NCBI RefSeq assembly: GCF_002286985.1
Contig: NZ_NSKC01000003.1
Coordinates: 1 to 64,000, forward strand
From: Halorubrum salipaludis
GTDB lineage: Archaea > Halobacteriota > Halobacteria > Halobacteriales > Haloferacaceae
Direction of reading: 5' to 3'
DNA length: 64,000 bases
Shown here one piece after another: positions 24,612 through 32,480 of this stretch; the first letter of the stretch is position 1; the number at the start of each line of letters is the position of its first letter. The position numbers were made by a program, and so were the translations under genes. Under the pieces are notes generated by a model that was not told the origin of the DNA, made no database searches, and saw only the letters and a list, made by a program, of their open reading frames with translations.

Positions 24612-24884
24612 TCAAACAGTCAGGTAGTACACCTGCTTGCGCGCGTCCTTGAAGCTGTAGCGGGAGTCCACGAGCCCCTCCTCCTCCAGGCGGTTGAGCG
24701 CGTAGCGGACGGTCCGGTCGGGGAGCAGCGACTCGTCGGCGAGGCCGCCCTGCGAGAGCGGGGCGTCGCCCTCCAGCACCTTCGCGACGAGTTTGGCGCT
24801 CGGGGGGAGTTCGCGTAAGCGGTCGCGGTACTCGGCTTCCGACAGGCGGTCCTGGTCAGCGGTCTCCGCGGGACTGGTACTCAT
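24612..24884 (-). CDS. Small winged-helix transcriptional regulator
   Basis: A 90-residue DNA-binding protein. The winged helix is complete: LPPSAKLVAKVLEGDAPLSQ, LADESLLPDRTVRYALNRLE, then the wing LVDSRYSFKDARKQVYYLTV. This is a common haloarchaeal small regulator type, similar to the HTH domain of TrmB/MarR-like proteins. Its target is unknown. The 152-nt gap upstream is AT-rich and holds its promoter (around aatataatgtg, 24948-24958). Confidence 0.78.
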   Translation of the reverse strand: MSTSPAETADQDRLSEAEYRDRLRELPPSAKLVAKVLEGDAPLSQGGLADESLLPDRTVRYALNRLEEEGLVDSRYSFKDARKQVYYLTV

Positions 24885-25036
24885 GTCTCATGCCAAATCC
24901 GCGCCTATTGGTAAAGGTTGGCTACATATAGGGCAATCCGATTGGAATAATATAATGTGTTAATATCACAGCTCAGACGGCTGTCAATCCCGATCGATCA
25001 GGCGTATTTTGACGCCGTGGCGCGTCCGATCGGTCG

Positions 25037-25429
25037 ATGATCCCCGAGTCGCACGTCGACATCTTCGAGTCCGAGTCATACGCCCACCTCGCGACGGTGA
25101 TGCCGGACGGGACGCCGCACGTGACGCCGGTGTGGGTGGACCACGAGGGCCGGGAGTACGTGCTCGTCAACACGGCCCGCGGCCGCCAGAAGGAGCGGAA
25201 CGTCCGCCGGAACCCGAGGGTGGGCGTGAGCGTGCTCGACCCGACGGACCCCTACCGGTACGTCTCGGTGCGCGGTGAGGCCGAGCTCACCGAGGAGGGG
25301 GCGACCGAGCACATCGACGAGCTCGCGCGGCGCTACTTCGACGTCGACGAGTACCCCCATCACGGCGAGGAGTCCGGGTCGCGGGTGTTGGTGAAGATCC
25401 CGGCCGAGACCGTCACGACGAGCGGGTGA
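25037..25429 (+). CDS. Pyridoxamine-phosphate-oxidase-fold F420/flavin enzyme
   Basis: A 130-residue split-barrel protein of the PPOX class, whose archaeal members often use F420 or FMN. Family landmarks are AHLATVMPDGTPHVTPVWV, VLVNTARGRQKERNVRRNPR (the phosphate-binding Arg/Lys stretch) and VSVLDPTDPYRYVSVRGEAEL. Length is normal. The substrate is unknown. It is not obviously in an operon. Confidence 0.85.
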   Translation: MIPESHVDIFESESYAHLATVMPDGTPHVTPVWVDHEGREYVLVNTARGRQKERNVRRNPRVGVSVLDPTDPYRYVSVRGEAELTEEGATEHIDELARRYFDVDEYPHHGEESGSRVLVKIPAETVTTSG

Positions 25430-25550
25430 CCGGCTCCGTCCCGTCGATCGGGCCGCCGACCGTCGTGAGACCGGTCGGCGCCGCCGCCGTCGAACGCTCG
25501 CCGACCGCATCCAGTACGGTTTTGTCGGTCGGGCGTGCAGTACGCACAAC

Positions 25551-26297
25551 GTGAAGGGACAGGACTGGTACCAGGCCGACGAGGTCGCGGAAGAGTACGA
25601 GGACGTACGGTTCTCCGGCGGCGGGGAGCTCATCGACCGGCGCGAGAAGGAGGCGGTCCTCTCGGCGCTCGGACCGATCGAGGAGGGGCACCGCGTGCTG
25701 GAGGTCGCCTGCGGCACCGGCCGGTTCACGACCATGCTCGCGGACCAGGGGGCCGACATCGTCGGGCTCGACATCTCCCGCGAGATGCTCGAACAGGGCC
25801 GCGAGAAGGCGGCCGAGTCGGGGCTTTCCGACACGCTGGAGTTCGTCCGCGGCGACGCCTCTCGGCTCCCGTTCCCCGACGACCACTTCGACTCGGTGGT
25901 CGCGATGCGCTTCTTCCACCTGATGGACGACCCGGTGCCGTTCCTCTCGGAGCTGCGCCGCGTCAGCGCCGATCAGGTGTTCTTCGACACCTTCAACAGC
26001 CGCAGCCTGCGGACGCTGTACACCTGGCTGCTCCCGATGGGGTCCCGGCTCTACTCCGAGAAACAGGTCGTCGACATGCTCCGCGCGGCGGACCTGACGC
26101 TCGCCGGCGAGGAGCACGACTTCGTGCTGCCGTACGGCTTCTACCGGGAGCTTCCGGGGCCCGTCGCGAAGCCGTTCCGGGTGCTCGACGAGCTCGTCGG
26201 CAACACGATCCCGGGCGACTACGTCGCGTCCGTCTCCTACTGGGACGCCCGGATCCCCGGAGACGAGGGCTCGGCGGAACCGGACGCCGCCGAGTGA
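25551..26297 (+). CDS. Class I SAM-dependent methyltransferase
   Basis: A 248-residue methyltransferase starting at GTG (MKGQDWYQADEVAEEY). The SAM-binding motif I is VLEVACGTGRFTTML, the acidic residue after strand 2 is in IVGLDISREML, and FVRGDASRLPFPDDHFDSVV covers motifs II and III. This is the UbiE/ubiquinone-type fold. The substrate is unknown; no pathway neighbour helps. It converges with the TRAM gene, with a 1-nt gap. Confidence 0.85.
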   Translation: MKGQDWYQADEVAEEYEDVRFSGGGELIDRREKEAVLSALGPIEEGHRVLEVACGTGRFTTMLADQGADIVGLDISREMLEQGREKAAESGLSDTLEFVRGDASRLPFPDDHFDSVVAMRFFHLMDDPVPFLSELRRVSADQVFFDTFNSRSLRTLYTWLLPMGSRLYSEKQVVDMLRAADLTLAGEEHDFVLPYGFYRELPGPVAKPFRVLDELVGNTIPGDYVASVSYWDARIPGDEGSAEPDAAE

Positions 26298-26298
26298 G

Positions 26299-26718
26299 CT
26301 ACGGCGACTCCTCGACGACTTCGCCCACCGCGAAGTTCGATTTGACTTCCGTTACCTCGATTTTCACGCGCTCGCCGACCTCCGTGTCCGGGACGATGAT
26401 CACGTACCCCCGCTCGACGCGGGCGATCCCGTCGCCCTGCTTCCCGAGGTCCTCGATCTCGACGTAGCGCATCTCGCCGGGCTCGACCGGGGGTTGGGGG
26501 CCGTCGTCGTCGGCGCGGGACGCCGAGGCGTCGACGCCCTCGTCGGCCGTTTCGGTCGCCTCGGACTCTGACCGAGAGATGAGCGCGACGCGGTACGTCT
26601 CGCCCGGCTCCAGCGAACCGGTCTCGACCTCGCGTCGCGGGACATCGACGACGTACTCGCCGTCCTCCTCGCGAACGTCGGCGCTGAACAGACAAAGGAG
26701 CTTCTCTGAGATCTCCAT
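26299..26718 (-). CDS. TRAM-domain RNA-binding protein
   Basis: A 139-residue protein. An N-terminal ~50-residue domain (MEISEKLLCLFSADVREEDG) and an acidic linker precede the C-terminal TRAM domain, which reads VEIEDLGKQGDGIARVERGY, then VIIVPDTEVGERVKIEVTEV, then NFAVGEVVE. Archaeal TRAM proteins act as RNA chaperones, like cold-shock proteins. The start at MEISEK is chosen because the longer frame upstream has no family features. Confidence 0.85.
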   Translation of the reverse strand: MEISEKLLCLFSADVREEDGEYVVDVPRREVETGSLEPGETYRVALISRSESEATETADEGVDASASRADDDGPQPPVEPGEMRYVEIEDLGKQGDGIARVERGYVIIVPDTEVGERVKIEVTEVKSNFAVGEVVEESP

Positions 26719-26879
26719 AGTAGACTCCAGCGAAACGTGGTGACGGACCAGTATAGTTGTACCGCCGACACGCCCGCGATCCGTTCGGACTCCGGGCGGT
26801 GCGTTCGTAACGGGGGTCGCCTCCGGCAACCGTCGCCACCGGACCAAGGCCTTTCTCGGCGCCCGCCGAACCGACACGC

Positions 26880-27785
26880 ATGACCGAACCGGAGTTCCGA
26901 CACGGTGCCGTCTCGTCCCCGATCGTGACGCCGTTCGACGCCGAGGGCGGCGTCGACGCCGACGCGCTCGCGACCCACGTCGAGGCGCTCGCCGACGCCG
27001 GCCTCGACGGGGTCGTCCCCTGCGGGACGACCGGCGAGTTCGCCAGCCTCACCGACGCGGAGCGACGGACCGCGATCGAGACCGTCGTCGAGGCGGCCGA
27101 CGACGGGCTCGCCGTGATCGCCGGCGCGGCGGACACGACGGTCTCGGGCGCCCACGATCGGCTGCGGTTCGCCGCCGAGGCGGGCGCCGACGCCGGGCTC
27201 ATCACGCTCCCGTACTACCACACGTCGACGAGCCCCGACGGCCAGCGGGCCTTCTTTGAACGGGTCGCCGACGGCTCTCCCCTCCCGATCTACCTGTACG
27301 ACATCCCGGCGACGGTCGGCGAGCCGATCGACCCCGGGGTCGTCGGCGACCTCGCCGACCACGAGTCGGTCGTCGGGCTGAAGGATACCTCCGGCGACCT
27401 CACCGGGCTCGACGCGGCCCTCCGCCGGACCCCCGACTCGTTCACCGTCTTCCAGGGCGTCGACGCCCAGCTCTACCCGACCGCGTCGCTCGGCGTCGAC
27501 GGCGGGATCAACGCGCTCTCGCAGGTGATCCCCGAGGCGTTCGTCGCGCTCGGCGAGGCGCTCCGCGCCGGCGACGACGAGCGCGCCCTGGCGCTCCACC
27601 GGGAGGCGATCGCCCCGGTGTTCGCCCGGTGCGCCGAGCACGGGTTCGCGCCCGTCGCGAAGGTCGCGGCCGCGCACCGCGGGTTTATTCCGGACCCGCG
27701 GGTCCGCCCGCCGCTCACGCTCCCCGACGCGGCGGCGCGCGAGGCGATCGCTGCCGACGTCGACGCGGCGCTGGACGCGGTCTGA
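26880..27785 (+). CDS. DapA-family aldolase/dehydratase
   Basis: A 301-residue protein of the dihydrodipicolinate synthase / N-acetylneuraminate lyase superfamily. Visible signatures are GLDGVVPCGTTGEFASL, the Tyr of LPIYLYDIPATVG, and the Schiff-base Lys in VVGLKDTSGD. The first could act in lysine synthesis; haloarchaea also use relatives as 2-keto-3-deoxy-sugar-acid aldolases. Without lysine-pathway neighbours the exact reaction stays open, so no symbol is given. Confidence 0.85.
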   Translation: MTEPEFRHGAVSSPIVTPFDAEGGVDADALATHVEALADAGLDGVVPCGTTGEFASLTDAERRTAIETVVEAADDGLAVIAGAADTTVSGAHDRLRFAAEAGADAGLITLPYYHTSTSPDGQRAFFERVADGSPLPIYLYDIPATVGEPIDPGVVGDLADHESVVGLKDTSGDLTGLDAALRRTPDSFTVFQGVDAQLYPTASLGVDGGINALSQVIPEAFVALGEALRAGDDERALALHREAIAPVFARCAEHGFAPVAKVAAAHRGFIPDPRVRPPLTLPDAAAREAIAADVDAALDAV

Positions 27786-27831
27786 GGGGAGAAGCGGGCG
27801 GTCGCCGGCGCGCCGGGGCGGCGGAGCGCGC

Positions 27832-28617
27832 TCACTCCCCGTCGATCGGCGTCCCGTCGGCCTCCTTCGGCCCCTCGGAGTCGAAGACGACCGCGTCGCC
27901 CTCGGCGCGCTCGGCGGCGGTCGGGTCGTAGCCGTCCCGCACGCCGATCGCCTCCTCCAGTTCGCGGACCGCGCGCTCCTTGAGCGACGCCGCCAGCGCC
28001 TCCGCGTCCTCGCGGGAGATGTCGCGGCCGAGCCCCTCGCACTCGTGGGCGCGGACGACGTCCGCCTCGTCGACCGCCTCGCCCATCGGCTGGCTCGTCC
28101 CCTCCAAGGCGACGCTGAACGGGTAGGTCCGGCAGATGAGCGGTCGGGCGTCGTGGACGGTACACGCTCCCTGCCCGTCCGTCTCCTCGTAGAAGGTGCA
28201 GTCGCCGCAGTCGTCGGTCGCGAGCGCCCACTCGAACGTCTCGCCGGTCGGCTCGCCGTCCTCGTCGGCGGAGAGTCCGAAGGGCATGGGACGGGCGACG
28301 TCGCGCCAGTCGTACGGCTCGCCGAACTCGGCCTCGGCGGCGTCGGCGACCGCGCGGACCTCGTCCGGGAAGACGGTGGCCGTGTGGGGTTCGCGGTCGG
28401 TGGCGTCGCGGTCGTCGGTGGCGTCGCGGTCGTCGCTGTCGCCGGCGGGCTCGTCGACACCCTCCCCCGCCGGCGCGCCGCCCGGCTCGTCGGGCGCGTA
28501 CCCCGTACAGCAGCCGCCGCAGCGCGTGCACTCGAAGCCGATCGACTCGATGGCGTCGGCGAGCTCGCCGGGGTCGAGGTCGCGGGCGCGGTCGAGCTCG
28601 GCTTCGAGCGATTCCAT
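27832..28617 (-). CDS. YkgJ-type cysteine-cluster protein
   Basis: A 261-residue protein with the zinc/iron-chelating YkgJ cluster. CTRCGGCCTGY lies near residue 30, then CGDCTFYEETDGQGACTVHD and RPLICRTYPF follow further on. An acidic, Asp/Glu-rich insert (EGVDEPAGDSDDRDATDD) separates the first Cys group from the rest. The biochemical role of this family is poorly known. It converges with nothing and stands alone between two plus-strand genes. Confidence 0.8.
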   Translation of the reverse strand: MESLEAELDRARDLDPGELADAIESIGFECTRCGGCCTGYAPDEPGGAPAGEGVDEPAGDSDDRDATDDRDATDREPHTATVFPDEVRAVADAAEAEFGEPYDWRDVARPMPFGLSADEDGEPTGETFEWALATDDCGDCTFYEETDGQGACTVHDARPLICRTYPFSVALEGTSQPMGEAVDEADVVRAHECEGLGRDISREDAEALAASLKERAVRELEEAIGVRDGYDPTAAERAEGDAVVFDSEGPKEADGTPIDGE

Positions 28618-28736
28618 GGGACCGCTTGCGACGCGGGCGAGTTAACCCCGTTCCTTCGCTCGCTGCGGTGCCCTCCGAGGTCGGAGCGAGGCGCGCGGCG
28701 AAGGAGCGAAGTGCGACCGCCCCCTACCGACCGGGC

Positions 28737-29183
28737 GTGAAGGAGTACGAGCGGAAGGGACTCTTGGAACGCGTCAACCGCGAGGCGGCGACGGTGGGCG
28801 CCGACATCCCGGAGGAGATCGAGATCCAGGGCGAGCCGATCGAGCTTCGGTCGTTCGTCTTCGAGATCAAGCGCCGCGACACGGTCCCGCCCGGCGAGCG
28901 CGAACGGGTCGAGCAGGCGAAGCGGAACCTGCGGCGCGAGCGGTTAGAGCGGCTCGAACCCATCGAGGAGAACGAGGTGAGCTACGACCGCGGCGAGGAG
29001 CTGGCGGCCTCGATCATCGGCATCGACCGCGCGCTCGACGCGCTGGAGGGGCTCGACGCGCCCGACCCGGAGACAGAGGCGAAACGGCAGGAGGCGGCCG
29101 ACCGCAAGCGCTGGATGAGCTTCCTGAAGAAGGCGCTCGGGCGGGACGACGCGGGCGGCGCGGGCGGTCGGACGCGCTTCTAA
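28737..29183 (+). CDS. Conserved haloarchaeal protein, DUF5788-like
   Basis: A 148-residue, highly charged, mostly helical protein that starts at GTG (MKEYERKGLLERVNREAATV). A later stretch, VFEIKRRDTVPPGERERVEQ, is followed by a coiled helix and a C-terminal tail RKRWMSFLKKALGRDD. I believe it belongs to DUF5788, from memory of the N-terminus. No catalytic motif is seen and the function is unknown. Confidence 0.65.
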   Translation: MKEYERKGLLERVNREAATVGADIPEEIEIQGEPIELRSFVFEIKRRDTVPPGERERVEQAKRNLRRERLERLEPIEENEVSYDRGEELAASIIGIDRALDALEGLDAPDPETEAKRQEAADRKRWMSFLKKALGRDDAGGAGGRTRF

Positions 29184-29187
29184 CCCC

Positions 29188-30225
29188 TCAAGGCGACTCG
29201 TCGCCGGCCGGCAGAAACCGGAGCCGGTAGTCGTAGTACCGGTCCTCGTAGCGGATCCGATCCGCCCCCGACTCGCTCACCCCTCCGTCGTTCCGAACGT
29301 CGCCGTCGAGGTACGGGCGCTCGTGAAACGCCCGGAGCACCTCAGCGTACCCGTCTGAGTACGGATGCGACTCCTCGTACCCGTCGTGTCTGGCCGCTTC
29401 GATCACCTCCACCGCATCCGCCGAGAGGTCGTCACCGTCGATCCGCGCGCCGACGGTGCGCGCCCGGAGGATCGCCTCCATCTCCGCGGGCGACTCCGCG
29501 ACCGGCTCCGCGACGGCGCGGTACACGGGCTCGTGGAACCGCTCGCGGGCGACCGCGACCCGATAGACGATGTCGCGGTACGTGACGCGGGACGGCCCGT
29601 CGTCGGCGAGCAGCGCGCTCGCGTCGACCGCCTCCTCGTCTCGGTAGACGTATCCTCCGCGCTCGACCAGCCCGACCGGCATCCCGCCGGCGTTGTCCCG
29701 CGCCCGCGCCGCGAAGTGCGCGATCTCGACGGCGCGCCGGTCGCCCTCCGGGAGCGCCTCGGCGTCGGCGGCCTCTGGCTCGTCGGTTTCGGTCCCGTCG
29801 GCTTCGTCCCCGTCGGCCTCCCCGTCCTCGACCCCGAACAGCCGCAGCACCGGTCGGGTCGCTGCCGCCTCGTCGACGACGACGGAGCTCAGCCGGTAGT
29901 ACGTCCCCTCGTGGACGGCGTAGGTCGGGTCGTCCGGCGTCGAGAAGAACGGCGTCCGGAACTGCGTGGTGTGCGTCTCCCCGCGCCGGGCGGCCGCGAA
30001 CGCCCCGTCGTCCCACCGCGTGTCGGTCTCCGCGGGGTCGACGACGGTGCGGTCACGGAGCGTCTCTCCCGCGTCGCTGAGGCTGAGCGACAGGACGCGG
30101 TCGGCGTCGCCGTCGTTCGCTGGGCCGCCAGTCACCGACCCGTCGAGGCAGCCGGCGATTGTGCCCGCTACCGCGGCGAGGCCGCCGGCGAGTAGCCGGC
30201 GCCGGGAGGGCTTCGGAGTGTGCAT
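29188..30225 (-). CDS. Secreted haloarchaeal lipoprotein of unknown function
   Basis: A 345-residue protein starting MHTPKPSRRRLLAGGLAAVA. The triple Arg and hydrophobic run are a Tat signal, and TIAGC is the lipobox, so it should be anchored to the outer membrane face. The body is acidic with a long Glu/Asp/Ala insert in the middle (residues ~125-150) and repeated Tyr-rich strands (GTYYRLSSVVV, GGYVYRDEEAV, RYEDRYYDYRLRFL). I recognise no enzyme family. Confidence 0.65.
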   Translation of the reverse strand: MHTPKPSRRRLLAGGLAAVAGTIAGCLDGSVTGGPANDGDADRVLSLSLSDAGETLRDRTVVDPAETDTRWDDGAFAAARRGETHTTQFRTPFFSTPDDPTYAVHEGTYYRLSSVVVDEAAATRPVLRLFGVEDGEADGDEADGTETDEPEAADAEALPEGDRRAVEIAHFAARARDNAGGMPVGLVERGGYVYRDEEAVDASALLADDGPSRVTYRDIVYRVAVARERFHEPVYRAVAEPVAESPAEMEAILRARTVGARIDGDDLSADAVEVIEAARHDGYEESHPYSDGYAEVLRAFHERPYLDGDVRNDGGVSESGADRIRYEDRYYDYRLRFLPAGDESP

Positions 30226-30297
30226 ACCCGTCCTACGTCGGGCCCCCATAAATGCGCCGGCGTTGCACAAAGAGCCGCTGTCGTCTCCGCGTTCTCC

Positions 30298-30768
30298 TCA
30301 GTTCCCCGTGAAGTCGATCCGCGAGTCCCCGGCGTCGTCGTCGCGGGTCGCGTGGCCGAGCCGGACGAACTCGTAGGCGTCATCGGCGAGGTACACGTCG
30401 TCGCCGTCGACGGTCACGTCGACCGACTCCAGAACGGCCCCCTCGCAGGGCCCGAAGTTGCAGTAGCCGCCGTCGGCCTCGAAGGTGGCGCCGTGCTTCT
30501 GGCAGAATACCTCGCCGTTCCGGACGAACGCCCCGTCGTCCTTGTCGAGGCGCACGTCGGTCCAGTGCTGACAGTAGTTGCGGAACGCCCGCACCTCGCC
30601 GGCCGCGCGGGTGAGGATCGCCTCCGCCTCGGGGGTACCGTCCGCGGCCTCCCCTACGTCGCCCTCGCCCTCGTCGACCGCGTCGGCGTCGACCGGCCGC
30701 AGCGTCACGAGCAGCGTGCTGTCCTCGGGAACCTCCTCGACGGCGGCGATCCGGCGGTCCGCGTCCAT
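30298..30768 (-). CDS. Rieske [2Fe-2S] domain protein
   Basis: A 156-residue soluble Rieske protein. The cluster ligands are present as CQH (YCQHWTDVRL) and CQKH (VFCQKHGATFE), matching the CxH...CxxH pattern. Two further Cys in GGYCNFGPCEG follow closely. No transmembrane anchor, so this is not a cytochrome bc Rieske; it resembles ferredoxin-like or NirD-like components. The ATG (MDADRRIAAV) was preferred because the long upstream frame runs through the repeat element. Confidence 0.85.
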   Translation of the reverse strand: MDADRRIAAVEEVPEDSTLLVTLRPVDADAVDEGEGDVGEAADGTPEAEAILTRAAGEVRAFRNYCQHWTDVRLDKDDGAFVRNGEVFCQKHGATFEADGGYCNFGPCEGAVLESVDVTVDGDDVYLADDAYEFVRLGHATRDDDAGDSRIDFTGN

Positions 30769-30834
30769 ACGCGTTCGTGACTGGCGGCGCGTTTGAAGGT
30801 TCTGCGTTCGATCGAGGCGACGGACGATGTGGTC

Positions 30835-31198
30835 GTTTATAAATCGCTGATCGACGCAGACGAGACATCCAAAGCCCCAGCCGCTCGGCTGTACGACGAT
30901 GCGGTTGTTTATAAATCGTTGATCGACGCGGACGAGACCTCCAAAGCCCCAGCCGTGAGGCGGGCGCACGCTCGCTGCGCTCCTCGGTCGCTCACTTCGT
31001 TCGCTCCCTGCGGTGCTTCCGTCGCCTGCGCCCGCCTCGCGGCTGCCCCTTTGAGTCCCGCCCTGCACAGCACCGCAGCCTCACGCCTCCCCAGCCTCGT
31101 CGACCGGCGCTTATAAGCGCCGGTCGACTCCCTCGCGCGTGCGACTCGCGCCCTCCGGGCGCTCGACGGCACGCGCCACCGCATCTCGGTTTATAACT
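30835..31198 (-). repeat. Structured intergenic element, copy 2 (-)
   Basis: Lies in the 489-nt gap upstream of the Rieske gene. Read on the minus strand: TTATAA (31191-31196), 13 nt, H1 arms 31169-31176 and 31135-31142 around a GCGCCC/GGGCGC inner hairpin; H2 is a perfect 30-bp palindrome (31099-31128, centre TTATAA); then GAGGCTGGGGAGG; GGGACTCAAAGGGGCAG; H3 arms 31027-31045 and 30950-30968 (19 nt, one mismatch); GGCTGGGGCTTTGG; 29 nt; TTATAA 30909-30914. A second 3' unit of the same kind ends at 30838. Another TATA-like site lies at about 31220-31227. Confidence 0.82.
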
Positions 31199-31257
31199 GA
31201 TCGTCGCCGTCGCACAGTCGTTTATAAATCCGATCTCCGTCGCCGTCGCGGTCGCGG

Positions 31258-31878
31258 TCACTCGCGTTCGGTCTCGGTCTCGCGTTCTGGTTCGCCGCCG
31301 TCCGCGCTCTCTTCGGTCTCTCGCTGCGCCTCCTTCCGCGCTCGGTCCGCGGCGAGCTCCTTGTCGATGTCGTCCTCAACGTACCCCATCGACTCCACGG
31401 TGACGACGTTGCCGCCGCCGGGGTCGACGACCATCACCTCCTCGCCCTCCTCGATCGTCCCCTCGATCGAGCGCGCGGAGTAGTGGGGGTTGAACCCGCC
31501 GCCGGAGAGCTTCACCTCGCCGCCGGCCGTGGTCACCTCCTCGGTGACGACGCCGGTTTTCCCCTTCAGCGCGTCGCTGTCGCTCGTCTGCTGCTGCCCC
31601 TTCCCGCCGTACAGGTCGAACTCGTGGTAGCCGTAGAAGGCCGCCGCGCCGAAGAGGAGCGTCAGCACCGCCATGACGAGGGTCAGCCCCGCGCCGACGA
31701 CGCCGAGCGACGTGAGGAGAAGGCCGCCGAGCCCGGCGCCGATCAGCGCGATCCCGACCACGATGAAGTTCGCGCCCGGAGCCAGCGCCTCCGCCATCGA
31801 GAGCAACAGCCCGGCCGTCAACAACAGCAGGGGCAGCGTGTCCGGAGCGAGGAGTCCGGACTGCACGAGCACGTCCAT
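31258..31878 (-). CDS. NfeD-family membrane protein
   Basis: A 206-residue protein with two or three hydrophobic segments in the first 85 residues (PLLLLTAGLLLSMAEALAPG, then FIVVGIALIGAGLGGLLLTS). A C-terminal OB-fold domain follows (ALKGKTGVVTEEVTTAGGEV, then GEEVMVVDPGGGNVVTVESM) and an acidic tail. This is the short, protease-less form of NfeD, which in other organisms works with stomatin-like proteins in membrane quality control. A partner is not visible nearby. TATA-like cttata at ~31902 on the minus strand. Confidence 0.82.
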   Translation of the reverse strand: MDVLVQSGLLAPDTLPLLLLTAGLLLSMAEALAPGANFIVVGIALIGAGLGGLLLTSLGVVGAGLTLVMAVLTLLFGAAAFYGYHEFDLYGGKGQQQTSDSDALKGKTGVVTEEVTTAGGEVKLSGGGFNPHYSARSIEGTIEEGEEVMVVDPGGGNVVTVESMGYVEDDIDKELAADRARKEAQRETEESADGGEPERETETERE

Positions 31879-31907
31879 GTCCGGACGTACGGCCGCGGCG
31901 GTATAAG

Positions 31908-32033
31908 TGGTGGTGCGGGAGGGCGGCGGTGCGGGAAGGTGGCGGTGCGGCAGGATGGCGGTGCGGGAAGGTGGCGGTGCGGCAGGATGGCGGTGCGGGA
32001 AGGTGGCGGTGCGGCGAGATGGCGGTGCGGGGA
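31908..32033. repeat. 16-bp tandem repeats upstream of nfeD
   Basis: About eight imperfect copies of a 16-bp unit, alternating GGTGGCGGTGCGGCAG and GATGGCGGTGCGGGAA, so the higher-order period is 32 bp. The unit length is not a multiple of three and no gene covers it. It sits directly behind the nfeD promoter. Confidence 0.85.
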
Positions 32034-32085
32034 CGGAGCGGGTGGGCGGCAGTGCCGGAGGGCGCCGGACCCGGCCGGCAACCGA

Positions 32086-32403
32086 TCAGAACCCGACGAA
32101 GAGGACGCCGAGCGTGAGCACGACGCCCAGCGCGACGAAGACGGCGTTCTCGGGGTCGATCGATCCCGGTTCGATCGGCTCGTCCTCGGGCGTGTGCGTG
32201 TCCTCGGTGACGCCGTCGGGACCCACGTCGTCGACGGCGAACCGCCACTGGCTCTCGTCGTCGCCCTCGTCGTCGCCCCCAGGGTCGTCGGCGCGGGTCT
32301 CGTTCGCCCGGCTCCGCACGTCGCCGCCGTCGTCGCGGCGGTTCTCCCCGTCGCGGTCCCCCCCGTCGCCGCCCCCTCGGTCGCGGCCGTCGTCGCTGCT
32401 CAT
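32086..32403 (-). CDS. Small acidic protein with C-terminal membrane anchor
   Basis: A 105-residue protein: ~75 very acidic, Gly/Asp/Arg-rich residues (MSSDDGRDRGGGDGGDRDGE...), then WRFAVDDVGPDGV, then IEPGSIDPENAVFVALGVVL leading into one C-terminal transmembrane helix. The tail resembles a haloarchaeal DUF (perhaps DUF7312), from memory. A second ATG 21 nt upstream is also possible. The function is unknown. It lies 77 nt downstream of pyruvate kinase on the same strand. Confidence 0.6.
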   Translation of the reverse strand: MSSDDGRDRGGGDGGDRDGENRRDDGGDVRSRANETRADDPGGDDEGDDESQWRFAVDDVGPDGVTEDTHTPEDEPIEPGSIDPENAVFVALGVVLTLGVLFVGF

Positions 32404-32480
32404 ACCGGCGGCTAAGCGACTCATCAGTAAATGGCTGGCGGGTGGGGGCGGTACGCGAAGCGAGCGTGGAAACCGCGTCG

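Noticed and set aside
31908-32033. Tandem repeats as a CRISPR array (also 63644-63718)
   Set aside because: The repeats are directly adjacent with no spacers and only 15-16 bp long; no cas genes in the window.
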